64,000 bases of DNA from Scilla litardierei (lineage: Eukaryota > Streptophyta > Magnoliopsida > Asparagales > Asparagaceae). A program made the position numbers and the translations under genes. Each line of letters begins with the position of its first letter. Position 1 is the stretch's first letter. The notes beneath the pieces are model-generated. The model was not told the DNA's origin. It saw nothing but the letters and a program-made list of their open reading frames with translations, and ran no database searches. The stretch spans positions 102,562 to 166,561 of the forward strand of contig JAULAV010008641.1 in NCBI GenBank assembly GCA_030789695.1. Direction: 5' to 3'. Shown piece after piece: positions 23,951 to 37,785 of the stretch.

Positions 23951-26900
23951 ACTGTGGAAATAAGGCCAAAAAATAATATCATTTAATAAAACGATCAACA
24001 TCTTCCAGAAAATGTGGAAATTAGACTGGAGCTGAGAAAAATCCACAAAAATGTATGTTGAAATCGGGAGATCGCCAACTTCAACTGAAAAATTAGAGAA
24101 GGCAAAACTAGCCCAAAAAATCATATCATAATAAAAAGATTTATCTTTCAGAAAATGCAGAAAATAACCACGAGCTCAGAAAAATCCACAAAAAATGTCT
24201 GATGAAACCGGGAGATCGCCATCTTCAACTTAAAAATAAGAGACATCAAAATTAGGCTATAAAAATCATATCATTTAATATAAAGATTCATATCTTACAG
24301 AAAATTTAGAAAATGGCCCGTAGTTCAGGAAAATCATCAAAAGTGTCCGTTGGAACCTAGAGATCGCAGTCTTCAACAGAAAAATAAGAGAAAACAAAAT
24401 TAGGCCAAAAAATCATATCAATTAATCAAAAGATCCATATCTTTTAGAAAAAGTTGAAAAAATCCACAAAAATGTCGGTTAAAACCAGGAGATCGTGATC
24501 TTCAACTTAAAAAAATAAGAGAAGTCAAACTTATGTTATAAAAATCATATCATTTAATGAAAAGATCCATTTCTTAAATAAAATGTAGAAAATAGCTCCG
24601 AGCTCAAAAAATCCACAAAAATGTCCGTTGGAACCGGGAGATTTCTATGTCAATTGAAAAAAATAAGAGAATTTTGCCAAAAATCATATCATTTAATAAA
24701 AAGATCAATGTCTTTTAGAAAATGTAGAAAATAATCTCACGGTCAGAAAATCTCAGAAAAATTCCTAAAAATATCTGTTGGAACCGGGAGATTGCCATCT
24801 TCACCAAAAAAATAAAAGAAGACAAAATTAGGCTATAAAAATCATAAATTTAATAAAAAGATTCATATCTTACAGAAAATGTAGAAATTATCGCGCAGCT
24901 TAGAAAAATCCTGCTAAAATGTCCGTTGAAACCGGTAGATCGACATCTTCAACGAAACAATAAGAGAGACCAAATGAGGCCAAAAATATAACTTTTAATA
25001 AAAAGATACATATCTTCGAGAAAATGTAGAAAAATAGCCTCGAGCTCAGAACAATCCGCAAAAATGTCCGTTGGAATCGAAAGATCATCATCTTCAACTG
25101 AAAAATAAGAGAAGACAAATTAGACTACAAAAAGCATATCATTTGATAAAAATATCCATATATTTAATAAAATGAAGAAAACAACACCGAGATCAGAAAA
25201 ATCAGCAAAAATTTCTGTTGTAACTGGGAGATCACCATCTTTAACTGAAATATAAGGGAAGACAAAATTAGACTATAAAAATCCTATCATTTAATTTTAA
25301 GATAATATCTTACAGAAAATATAAAAATTGCATGTAGATAAGAAAAATCCGCAAAAATGTCTGTTGGAACCATGAGATCGCCATCTTCATCCGAAAAAAA
25401 TAAGAGAAGGCAAAATTAGGTCAAAAATCTTATCGTTTAAAAAAAGAAACATATCTTCCAGAAAATGTAGAAAATCGCCCCGAGGTCAAAAAAATCCGCA
25501 AAAATATCCTTTGGAACAGGAAGATCATCATCTTCAACTGAAAAATAAGGGAAGACAAACTTAGGCTATAAAAATCATATCATTGAATAAAAAAATTCAT
25601 ATCTTCCAGAAAATCTAGAAAATAGCCAGGAGCTTAGAAAAATCCGTAAAATGTCTATTAAAACTGAGAGATCCCCATCTTCAACGAAAAAACAAATGAA
25701 GACAAAATTAGGCAAAAATATCATATCATTTAATAAAAATCTTTATCTTACAGAAAATGTAGAAAAATATCCACAAGTTCAAAAAAATCCGCAAAAATGT
25801 CTGTTGGAACTAGCAGATCACTATTCTTAACTGAAAAATAAGAGAAGACAAAATTACGTTACAAAAATCATATCATTTAATAAAAGATCCATATCTTCAG
25901 TAAAATATAGAAAATAGACCCGACCGAAGAAAAATCCCCAAAAATATCCATTCGAACCAGAAGATCGCCATCTTTAACAGAAAAATAAGAGATGAGAAAA
26001 TTAGGATAAAAAAATCATAACATTTAAAAAAAGATCCATATCATTTAGAAAATGTAGAAAATAGCCCAGATCTAAGAGAAATCTGCAAAAATTTCTGTTG
26101 GATCCGGAAGATCGCCATCTTTAACTAACAAATATTAGAAGACAAGATTAGGCTATTAAAATTATATCATTTAATATAGAGATCCATATCATATAGAAAT
26201 TGTATAAAATTACCTGGAGCTCAGAAAAATTCACAAAAAGGTCCGTTGGAACCAGGAGATCGCCATATTCAACGAAAAAAATAAGAGAAGAAAAATTAGG
26301 CAATAAAAATAATATCATTTAATAAAAAGATAAATATCTTCAATAAACTGTGAAAAATAGCCCCGAGCTCAGAAAATAATCAAAAATGTTCGTTGGAACC
26401 GAGAGATCGCCATCTACAACTTAAAAATAAGAGAACACAAAATTAGGCCAAAAATCTTATAATTTATTAAAAAGATCTGTATCTTCCCGAAAATATAGGA
26501 AATTAGCACCGAGCTCAGAAAAATACACAAAACTATCTGTTGGAATCGGAAGATCACCATCTTCAACTTAAAAATAAGAGAAGACAAAATTTGCGTATAA
26601 AAATCATATCATTTAATATAAATATTCTTATCTTACAAAAAATGTAGAAAATAGGCCGTAGCTCAGAAAAATCTGCAAAAATGTCTGTTGGAACTCGGAG
26701 TTTGACATCTTCAACGGAAAAAAATAAGAGAAGACAAAATTAGGACATAAAAATCATATCATTTAATATAAAGATTCATATTTATAGAAAATGTTGAAAA
26801 TAGACCGGAGTTTAAAAAATCCACAAAAATTTCTGTTGGAACTGGGAGATCAACATTTTGAACTAAAAATAAGAGAATACAAAATTAGGTGATAAAAATC

Positions 26901-29900
26901 ATATCATTTATAAAAAGATACATATCTTCAATAAACTTAAAAATTCCCAAGCTCAGAAAAATTCGCAAAAATGTCCGTTGGAACCAGGAGATCGCCATCT
27001 TCAACAAAAATAAGAGAAGACAAAATAAGGCCAAAAAATCATATGATTTAATTAAATGATCCATATTTTTTTAGAAATTGTAGAAATAGCCCAGATCTCA
27101 GAAAAATCCGCAAAAATTTCTGTTGGAAACGTAAGATCGTCATATTCAATTGAAAAATTAGAGAAGAGAAAACTAGGCTATAAAAATATATCATTTAATA
27201 TAAAGATCAATGTCTTATAGAAAATGTAGAAAATTACCGGGAGCTAAGAAAAATTTGCAAAAAGGTCCGTTGGAAACAGGAGATTGCCATATTCAATGAA
27301 AAATATGAGAATACAAAATTAGGCCAAAAAATTATATTATTTAATAAAAAGATCATCATCTTCTAGAAAATATAAAAAATAGGCTCGATATTAGAAAAAT
27401 CCGCAAAATGTCCATTGGAACCGGGAGATCGCCATCTTCAACTGAAAAACTTAAGAGAATACAAACTTTGGCTATATAAATCAGCATTTGATAAAAAGAT
27501 CCATTCCTCAATTAACTGTATAAAACAGCCCAGAGCTCAAAAAAATCTGCAAAACTGTCTCAGTTAGAAACGGGAGATAGCCAACTTCAACTTAAAAGTA
27601 AGAGAAGACAAACTTAGACTATAAAAAGCATAACAATTATTAAAAAGATCCATATCTTACAGAAAATATAGAAAATAGCCACCAACTCAAAAAAATTCGC
27701 AAAAATGTCCGTTGAATCCGGGAGATCGCCATCTTCAACCGAAAAATAAGACAAGACAAACTTATCCTATACGAATCATATCATTTAATAAAAAGATACA
27801 TATGTTTCATAAATGTAGAAAATAGTTTGAAGCGCAGAGAAATCTACAAAAATATCCATTGGAACCGGAAGATCGCCTTCTTCAACTGAAAAATAAAAGG
27901 AGACAAAATTAGGCCAAAAATCATATCCTTTAATAAAAAGATTCATATCTTTCATAAAATATAGAAAATAGCCGAGAGCTGTGAAAAATCCGTAAAAATG
28001 TCCGTTGGAACCGGGAGATCGACATCTTCAACTTAAAAAAGAGAAGACAACATTAGGCCAAAACATAATACCATTTAAAAAAATACATATCTTACATAAA
28101 AGGTAGAAAAATAGTCCCAAGCAAAGAAAAGTCAGCAAAAATGTCCGTTCGAACCAGTAGATCACCATCTTCACCTGAAAAAATAAGAAAAGAAAAATGT
28201 AGGTAATAAAAATCATCTCATTTAATAAAATATAATCTTCCATAAAATGTAAAAGATAGCACCTAGCTCAGAAAAATCTGCAAAAATATCTATTGGAACT
28301 GGGAGATCGCCATCTTTAACTTAAAAATAAGAGAAGGCAAAATTAGGCCAAAAATAAAATTATTTAATAAAAAGATCCATATCTTCCTGAAAAATAAGAA
28401 AATAGCCCAGAGGTCAGAATAATCCGAAAAAATGTTCGTTGAAATCGGGAGATTGCCATCTTCAGCTGAAAAATAAGAGAAGACAAAATTTGGCCAAAAA
28501 TCATATCATTTAATAAAAAGATCAATAACTTTTCGAAAATTTAGAAAAATAGCCCCGAGCTCAAAAAAATCCGCAAAAATGGTTGTTGGAACTGTGAGAT
28601 TGCCATCTTTAACTAAAAATAAGAGAAGAAAAAATTATGCTTTGAAAATCATATCATTTAATATAAAGATCCATATCTTATAGACAATGTAGAAAATAGC
28701 ACGGAGCAACAAAAAATCCGTACAAATGTAAATTGGAAGGGGGAGATCGCCATTTTGATCTGAAAAAAGAGAAGACAAAATTGGGCCAAAAAATCATATC
28801 ATTTAATTGAAATATCCTTATCTTCCAGAAAAGGTAGAAAAATAGTCCCAAGCTAAGAAAAATCTGCAAAAATGTCTGCTGGAACGAGTAGATCGACATT
28901 TTCAACTAGGCGATAAAAATCATATCATTTACTAGAAAGATCCTTATCTTTCATAAAATATAGAAAATAGCACTGAGCTCATAAAAATCTGCAAAAATGT
29001 CTGTTGGAACAAGGAGATCGCCATCTTTTATTGAAAAATGAGAGAAGAAAAAATTAGGCCAAAAATCATATCGTTTAATAAAAAGATACAAATATTCAAG
29101 AAAATTTATGAAATAGCCCCGAGGTCAGATAATACACAAAATGTCCGTTGGAACCGGAAGATCGCCATCATCAACTGAAAAATAAGAGAAGACAAAATTA
29201 GACCATAAAAATCATATCATTTAATATAAAGATCCATATCTTTTAGAACATGTAGAAAATAGCCTAAAGCACAGAAAAATCATCAAAACAATCCGTTGGA
29301 ACCAAGTATCAACATATTCAACTGAAAAAAATAAGAGAAGACAAGTGTAGGCTATAAAAATCATATCGTTTAACAAAAAGTTTGATATCTTCCATAAAAT
29401 GTAGAAAATAGCACCGACCCAAAAATTTCCACAAAAATGTTCGTTGGGACCATGAGATTGCCATCTTCAACTAAAAAAAATAAGAGAAGACAAAATTAAG
29501 CTATAAAATCATATCATTTAATATAAAGATCATATCTTACAGAAAATGTCGAAAATATCCAGGATCTCAAAAAAATCCGCAAAAATATTCGTTGGAACCA
29601 AGAGATCGTCATTTTCATCTAAAAAATAGAAAAGACAAAATTAGGCCAAAAATCATATTATTTCATAAAAAGATCCATATCTTTCAGAAAATGTAGAAAC
29701 ACAGACTCAAACTAAGAAAAACCCGAAAAAAATGTCCATTGGAACCGAGAGATCGCCATCTTCAACTGAAAAATAAAAGAAGACACACATATGCTATTAA
29801 AATGTAGAAACTAACATTGGACTTATAAAAATCTGCAAAAATATCCATTGTAACAGGAAGATCGCCATCTTCAACTGAAAAATAAGAGAAGAAAAAATTA

Positions 29901-30486
29901 AAAATCATATCATTTAATAAAAGATCCATATCTTCCAGAAAATCTAGAAAATAGTCACGAGGTCAGAATAATACACAAAATGTTGTTAGAAACGGGAGAT
30001 CGATATCTTCAACTGAAAAATAAAAGAAGACAAAATTAAGCCAAAAAATCATATCATTAATAAAAAGATCCATAAATTCTCGAAAATGTACAAAATAGCA
30101 TCGAACTCGGAAAAATCAGCGAAAAATGTCCCTTGGAACCGGGAGATCGCTATTTTCAACTAAAAAAATTAAGAGATGACAAAATTAGGTTATAAAAATT
30201 ATATCATTTAATATAAAGATTCATAAAATTCAAAAAAATATAGAAAACAAACCGAGCTCAAAAAAATCTGCACAAATATCCATTGGAACAGGGAGATCGC
30301 CATCTTCAAATTAAAAAAGAGAAGACAAAATTAGGCCCAAAAGTCATATCATTTCATTAAAAGATACATATCTTCCAGAAAATGTAGAAAAATAGTCTCT
30401 AACTAAGAAAAATCTGCGAAAATGTCCGTTGAAACCGGAAGATCACCATCTTCAACTTAAAAAAGAGAATATAAACTTAGGCCATT
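23951..30486 (-). repeat. ~148-bp tandem satellite, minus orientation
   Basis: The same monomer read in reverse complement (for example GGAACCGGGAGATCGCCATC, then ATCATATCATTTAATAAAAAG). The orientation flips abruptly at about 23945-23965, within one monomer, without an intervening unrelated sequence. About 44 monomers follow until the E3 insertion at 30487. The same orientation resumes at 62335, in phase, after the inserted elements. Confidence 0.93.
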
Positions 30487-33138
30487 TGTAACGTCCCGCT
30501 TCCCAAGATACCCGTGAATTACGAATCCGTCCCAAGTATTCCCAGAGCAGCGAGTGTTAAAAAGAAAGAGAAGGAAGAGAGTCTACCAGAAGAATAATGC
30601 AGATCACTGCGCACATGCTGGGAAGTACAAGAAATGCTCCAACACAGAAAATAAAAGACAATCATTTACAAGTCCAACATTCTTTATTATTAAAATAAAG
30701 GTACTTCTTTATTTACATCATCTCATCCTCAAATACAAATGTGAAAAATAGAAAAATCCCCAAAAGACATAAAGGTCCACACCAGTACAACTGACTTCCT
30801 AGGCTACCCTTAGAATTAACTGAAGAGGTTGCCCTCTAAGGTTTCCATCTAAACCACGAACTGAAAGCTAACACCTGAGTCAGGCCTGATTTGGCTGTAC
30901 TGCTCTGAAACCTGAAAAAAGTAAATGGAAAACGTCAACGCGTGACCCAGTAGAAACTCCTAACGTCGCTAGGTAAGGTCTAGTTTGAGAACTGTTCTAC
31001 CTAACTAGGGCCTGGTCACTTAACTGTAAACACGTCTACTATTTACGCATAAGGAACAAGTACTGTAAATAAGGTCTACTGAATTAACTTGCAGGGAAAG
31101 TAAACAACATCACATGCAGATATTGAAAATTAAGAGCTACATAATTAAATAAGGTGAAGTAAAGGCAGACAATCATAGATACGCACATGATGCATATGAA
31201 TGGTTATGAATCAAATACAACACATAAGGGATCCCATCTATGCGAGTGTGCCTACAATGTAACTCATGGATTCTATAGGTGGCTCACATGAATTCAGGAG
31301 GTGACCCCAACATTTTCGTGGCACGCTGGTCTATGCAGCATGTATGTCCATGTTGTCTATCATACCACACATGGATTCAAGAGGTGGCCCAATGGATTCA
31401 GGAGGTGGCGTCCGGCATTTCCGTGGCATGCTGGTCCATGTTGTACTTTGGTCTATGTGGTGTTAATTTCTGTTAAACTACCATTCTTTCCATGACAAAT
31501 TTCACTTACACTATAACATCTTATGTTTCCAATTAACATATAATTCCATCAGTTTTAATATGAAACACATCATGGTATGGAAGCTTGCCATAAAGTATGC
31601 TAATATGAGAATAAGGAGCATAACATGGCATTTGTATGACATAGTACAAGCATAACATTACATCCATAAGCCTGAACTATTCTCATAACTTAATTTACTA
31701 CATGGATAATAACATTACATCCCTAAGCATGAATATCACCATTCTTAGCACCATAATTTTCACAAACTTTAGCCTGATATTTATATGACAACTACAGGGT
31801 TCTGTTTTAAATCTGGACACTGATATATCAATTTAAAACAGCTATCTAAGGCCATAATCTGGTTTAGTGTTGAACATAAAAGTTGTAGATGATTAAGTTC
31901 TGTTCCAAATTATTTAAAATTGTGTCATTTCCGAGTCAGTAGAGAGAGTTATGAAATGTTTTCCACAATGTGGCAGAATCTGTTTAAAACTGACGCCATG
32001 GTAAATTCGTCTATTTACACCTTCTACATTCAAAACTAGGCTCAACTTTCTTCTAAAAAGTTGTAGTTAACTTCGTGATCTTTTCAAAACATCTTGAATC
32101 ATCCCATTTGAAAGTGTACACCAGCAGATATGAATTTTTGAATCTACATGACAGAACTGAAAATTTTACAGTATATCATTAACATAGATATTATAGCATA
32201 TTGACTGACTAACATGAAGCTACTAGTCATACTACCATTGCCATCCTAATAATTTGCATGATAATGATTTTAAAGCTAACAAAGGAAGCATAATGGCAAC
32301 ATGGTCCACACTAACATAGGATGTTACATGGTATATTTTGGCAAACTATGCATACTTCCACTAAATAAAACATTACATCATAAGCATGCATACTAAACTT
32401 AACATAACATGGCACTTTACTAGCATGTGGCTTAAACTACAATTCTACATCAAATTCCAACTAAAATTAAATAGGTGATGAAACTCTATAACCACAATCC
32501 TAAAACTACATCCTAACTACGATGTTAGAATTCCTAACTCAAATATCTCCTTCTTAATTTCTTTGGCCCTTCTTCTCCTTGAAGACCCCATCAATCCTCA
32601 AGCTTTCTTATTCCATACCTTAATCTCCAATGGTGGATGTCAATAGAGGGATTGAATTAAGGGGATGGTGGTGGAGTGGGAGGTGCAAAGGGAGGAGAGG
32701 TGAGTTAGAAGAGGGGATGAGAACTTGATTTTTTTTCGACTTCTTTTTCGTTTTCTTTTTCCCAATCTCTTTTCTTTATTCATCCCTCATCCTTGTCATC
32801 CCTTAATTCCCTCTAAGCTTGCCAAATGGAGAGAGTTAGGTGAAAATCAAACATGTGATGACACCTCTTAGGCTAGGGTTCTCCTTTAGGAAATTTAGGG
32901 ATTTATATTTTCTACTAAATAGAAATACTCTACTAAAATACCCTTACTCACCAAATACCAAGTATACCATCTAAATACTCATCCATTTTATCCAAATGAT
33001 GTTTAAAAAATTATTTAAAAATAATGTAGTCATTAGAAAATTATGGAAATTTTATGAAAATACCCAGAAAATTCATACTTTCAAATACGTCTAGAAATAC
33101 GTACATTATACATGTGTATATGAAAACAAGGTGTTACA
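30487..33138 (-). repeat. E3 LTR copy A (3' terminal)
   Basis: 2652 bp. The left edge abuts satellite with no primer-binding site, and the right edge abuts the polypurine tract, so this is the 3'-terminal LTR of the minus-strand array. It includes internal sub-repeats around 31265-31440 with GGATTCAAGAGGTGGCCC-like words and CGTGGCACGCTGGTCTATG. No convincing coding sequence. Confidence 0.85.
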
Positions 33139-34173
33139 TTCTACCCACCTTAAAAACAAAGCCCATCTTCGGACTTTCTAAATTTAAGGGCCTAACCGAA
33201 GGCTAAATGGATCTAAGGGTCGTCCCACCCACGAAATAAAAACAACACTACGTATACTCCAACCACACATAGCTATATGTATTGCATATACATATATACA
33301 CTGCGCATACACAACACTCAAGCAGATATATATACACCATAGTATTTATACACCACATTTTCATACAAGTACTCCACATAGTTATACAAACATATGTATA
33401 CATGACATACACACGCAATACACCAACACTTCAAACACAAGCAATATTACTTACAAGTCCATATACACCACGATGAAGGAACCACAACACATACATATAT
33501 ACACATGCCTACATTCATATCACTTCATACATTCAATTATACCACACTCATACAATAGCTGTACATGCACCTACTACATTCATATCATAGACATATGTAT
33601 ACATATGTACAAGCACAAACAACAAGTATATAAGTAACATACAAACATAGATACATACATACACGTATACATTCTTACAACTAGATATATGTATCACTCA
33701 TATGTTTTTTATATATCGTCATAAAAAATGCATATACAACAAGAGACTCACATAACAAACACACACACATGATCCATACATACCAATATATCTATATGTA
33801 TACATACAAACATCCTTACATATGCTTATATATTAAAACTATACATACGTCCATAAAGAAATATCTATAGCATATACCTTACATATGCAACATATAGCAC
33901 ATATATAGAACCAATTATACCAACCCATGAATACATACCAACTGCACCTATGTACACAGCAGTGTATGCCATTGAACGTCACACATAAGACACAATCTAT
34001 CCACCTGGAACCAGGTTCTTGCTTAGCCTTCAATAAGTAGGGCTCTTTACTAATAATGTCTCAGTTTAGACTCTAAGGCCACTGCCCACCCTAAGACACG
34101 ACTTTTCTCTATGGAGCATTACTCACACTACCTTACGCATGTCGTACTGTGGTGACCTGCATGAGCTGCCAAA
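33139..34173 (-). mobile_element. E3 internal segment 1, non-coding
   Basis: 1035 bp with a plus strand poor in G and rich in CATATAC words. The right end has a primer-binding site at 34154-34171 (degenerate tRNA-Ile type, 2 nt from LTR B) and the left end a polypurine tract at 33139-33151. No ORF of interest. Confidence 0.75.
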
Positions 34174-36797
34174 TGTGACGCCCCGCTCCCCAGGATACCC
34201 AGGAAGTACGAATCCGTCCCAATTATTTCTAAACCATCGAGTTTTAAAAAGAAAGAGAAGGAAGAGAGTCTACGAGAAGAATTATGCAGGTCATTGTGCA
34301 CATGCTGGAAAGTACTAGTAATGCTTCAACACAGAAATTATGAGATAATCATATACAAGTCCAATATTATTTATTATTAAAACAAAGGTACCTCTTTATT
34401 TACATCATCTATTCCTCAAGTACAAAAGTGAAAAACAGAAGAAATCCCAAAAAATCTCCTAAAGACATAAATGTCCACACCAGTATAACTCACTCCCAAG
34501 ACAACCCTAAGAACCAACCGAAGAGGCTACCCTCTGAGGATTCCATTTATACCACGAATTGAAAGCTAACTCCTGAGACAGGCCTGATCTGGGTGTACTG
34601 CTTTGAAATCTGGAAAAATGGGACACATTAACTAGTTTTAGAACCGTTCTTCCTAACTAGGGCATGGTCACTTAACTGTAAACATGTCTACTATTTACGC
34701 ATAAGGAACAAGTACTGTAAATAAGGCCTATTGAAATAACATGCAGGAAAAGAAAAACAACGTCACATGCAGATATTGAAAGTAAGAGCTACAGAATTAA
34801 ATAAGCGTGAAGTAAAGGCAAACAATCACAGCTATGCACATGATGCATATGAATGGTTATGAATACAAATGCAACACCTAAGGGATCTCATCTATGCCAG
34901 TGTGCCTACAATGTGACTCATGGATTCTTGAGGTGGCTCCAATGGATTCAGAAGGTAGCCCCGGCATTTCCGTGGCACGCTGGTCTATTTAGACGTAGGT
35001 CTATGTCGTCTATCATACCACACATAGATTAATGAGGTGGTCCCCATGAATTCAGGAGGTGGCCTCTGACATTTTCGTGGCACGCTGGTCCATGTGGCAC
35101 TTTGGTCTATGTGCTTTTAATTTCTGTTAAGCTACCATTCTTTTCATAACAAATTTCACATACACTATAACATTTTATGTTCAAATTAACATATTACTCC
35201 ATCATTCCTCATATGAAACACATCATCATGCTATGGAAGCATCTTGTCATACAGTATTCTAATATGAGAATAAGGAGCATAACATGGCATTTGTGTGACA
35301 TAGTACAAGCATAACATTACATCCATAAGCATGAACTATTCTCATAACATAATTTACTACATGGATAACAACATTACATCCATAAGAATGAATATCACCA
35401 TTCTGAGCACCATAATTTTCGCAAACTTTAGCATGATATTTATATGACAACAGCAGAATTCTGTTTTAAATCTGGACTCTTTTATATCAGTCTAAAACAG
35501 CTATTTAAGGCCATAATCTGGTTTAGTGCTGAACATAAAAGTTGTAGATGATTTAGTTTTGTTTCCAAATTAGCTAAGATTGTGTCATTTGGGGGGGTCT
35601 GTAGAGAGAGTTATGAATTTTTTCCACAACGTAGCAGAATTGTCTAAAACTGACACCATGGTAAATTCGTCTGTTTACACCTTCCCACATTCAAAACTAG
35701 GCTTTGCTTTCTTCTAGTGAGTTGTAGTTAACTTCATGAACTTTCCAAAACATCTTGAATCATCCCATTTGGATATCTACACTAGCAGATATGAATTTTT
35801 GAACTGAAAATTTTACAGTATATCATTAACATAGCTATTATAGCATATTGACTGAATAACATGAAGCTACGAGTCTTACTACCATTGCCATCCTAATAAT
35901 TTGACATGATACTGATTTTAAAGCTAAAAAAGGAAGCATAATGGCAACATGGTCTACACTAGCATGGGATGTTACATGGAATATTTTGGCAAATTATATT
36001 TCCACTAAATAAAACATTACATCATATGTATGCATACTAAACTTAACATACCATGGCACTTTACTAGCATGGGGCTTAAACTACAATTGTACATCAAATT
36101 CCAACTTAAAATTAACTATGTGATGAAACTCTATAACCACAATCCTAAAACTACATCCTAACTAGGATGTTAGAACTCCTAACTCAAATATCTCCTTCTT
36201 AATTTCTTTGGCCCTTCTTCTCCTTGAAGACCCCATCAATCCTTAAGCTTTCTTCTTCCATAACTTAATAGCCAATGATGGATGTCAATAGGGGGATTGA
36301 ATTAAGGAGATGGAGGTGGAGGTGGAGGTGGAGTGGGAGGTGCAAAGGGAGGAGAGGGGAGAGAGAAGAAGGGATGAGAACTTGAATTTCTTCTTCTTCT
36401 TCTTCTTTTAATTTTTCCCAATTTCTTCCCTTTTATTCATCCACTCATCCTCGTCATCCCTTAATTCCCTCTTAGCTTGCCAAATGGAGAGAGTTAGGTG
36501 AAAATCAAAGAGGTGATGACACCTCTTTGGCTAGGTGTCTCCATTAGGAAATTTAGGGATTTCTATTTTCTAATAAATTGAAATACTCCACTAAAATACC
36601 CTTACTCACCAAATACAAGTATACCATCTAAATACTAATCCATTTAATCCAAATGATGTTTAAAATAATTATTGAAAAATAATTTGGTCATTAGAAAATT
36701 ATGTAAAACTTATAAAAATACTCGAAAATTGCATATGTACAAATACGTCTAGAAATATGTACATTATACCCGCATATACGAAAACATGGTATTACAT
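34174..36797 (-). repeat. E3 LTR copy B (shared middle LTR)
   Basis: 2624 bp, clearly homologous to copies A and C along its length but with many substitutions and indels, including a GGTGGA microsatellite near 36310. It is flanked by a primer-binding site on one side and a polypurine tract on the other, so it serves both units. Confidence 0.85.
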
Positions 36798-37785
36798 TCT
36801 ACCCACCTTAAAACAAAGGCCGTCCTCGGACTTTCTAAAGTTAAGTGTCTAAACAAAGGCTAAATGAATCTAAGGGTCACCCCACCCACGGAATACAAAC
36901 AACAATACATATACTCAAACCACACATAGCTTTATGTATCGCATATACGTACATACACTGCACAAACACAACACACAAGAAGATATATATACACCCTAGT
37001 ATTCATACACCACATTTTCATACAAGTACTCCACATAGTTATACAAACATATGTACACATGACATTTACACGCAATAAATCAAACCATCGAATACAAGCA
37101 ATATTACTTACAAGTCCATAAACACCACGATGAAGGAACCACAACACATACATACATACATATGCCTACATTCATATCAATTCATACATTCAATTATACC
37201 ACACTCATACAATAGTCATACATGCACCTACTCCATTCATAGCATAGACATATATGTACACATATGTACAAGCACAAACACCAAGTCACATAAGTAACAT
37301 ACATACAAGTATACATTCATACAGCTAGATATATGTATCACTCATATGTATTTATATATCGTCATAACAAATGCACATACAACAAGAGACATGCATAACG
37401 AACACACATATAGATACATCCACACATACCAATATACTATACTATGTATACATACAAACATCCTTACCTATGCTTATATATTAAAACTACACATACTTCC
37501 ATAAAGAAATATCTATAGCATATACCTTACATATGCAACATATAGCACACATATATAACCAATTATACCAACCCATGAATACATACCACCTGCACCTATG
37601 TACACAACAGTGTATGCCGTAGAACGTCACCATAGGTGACAATCAATCCACCTGGAACCAGGTTCTTTCTTAGCCGTCTATAGGTAGGGCTCTATACCCA
37701 CCTTAAGACGCGAGTATTCTCTATGGAGCATTACCAGCACTACCTTATGAATGCCTTAGTGTGGTAACCTGCATGGGCTACCAAA
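36798..37785 (-). mobile_element. E3 internal segment 2, non-coding
   Basis: 988 bp, homologous to 33139-34173, again with a G-poor plus strand. The primer-binding site at 37767-37783 (TGGTAGCCCATGCAGGT on the minus strand) has one mismatch to the tRNA-Ile 3' end, and is 2 nt from LTR C. Confidence 0.75.
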
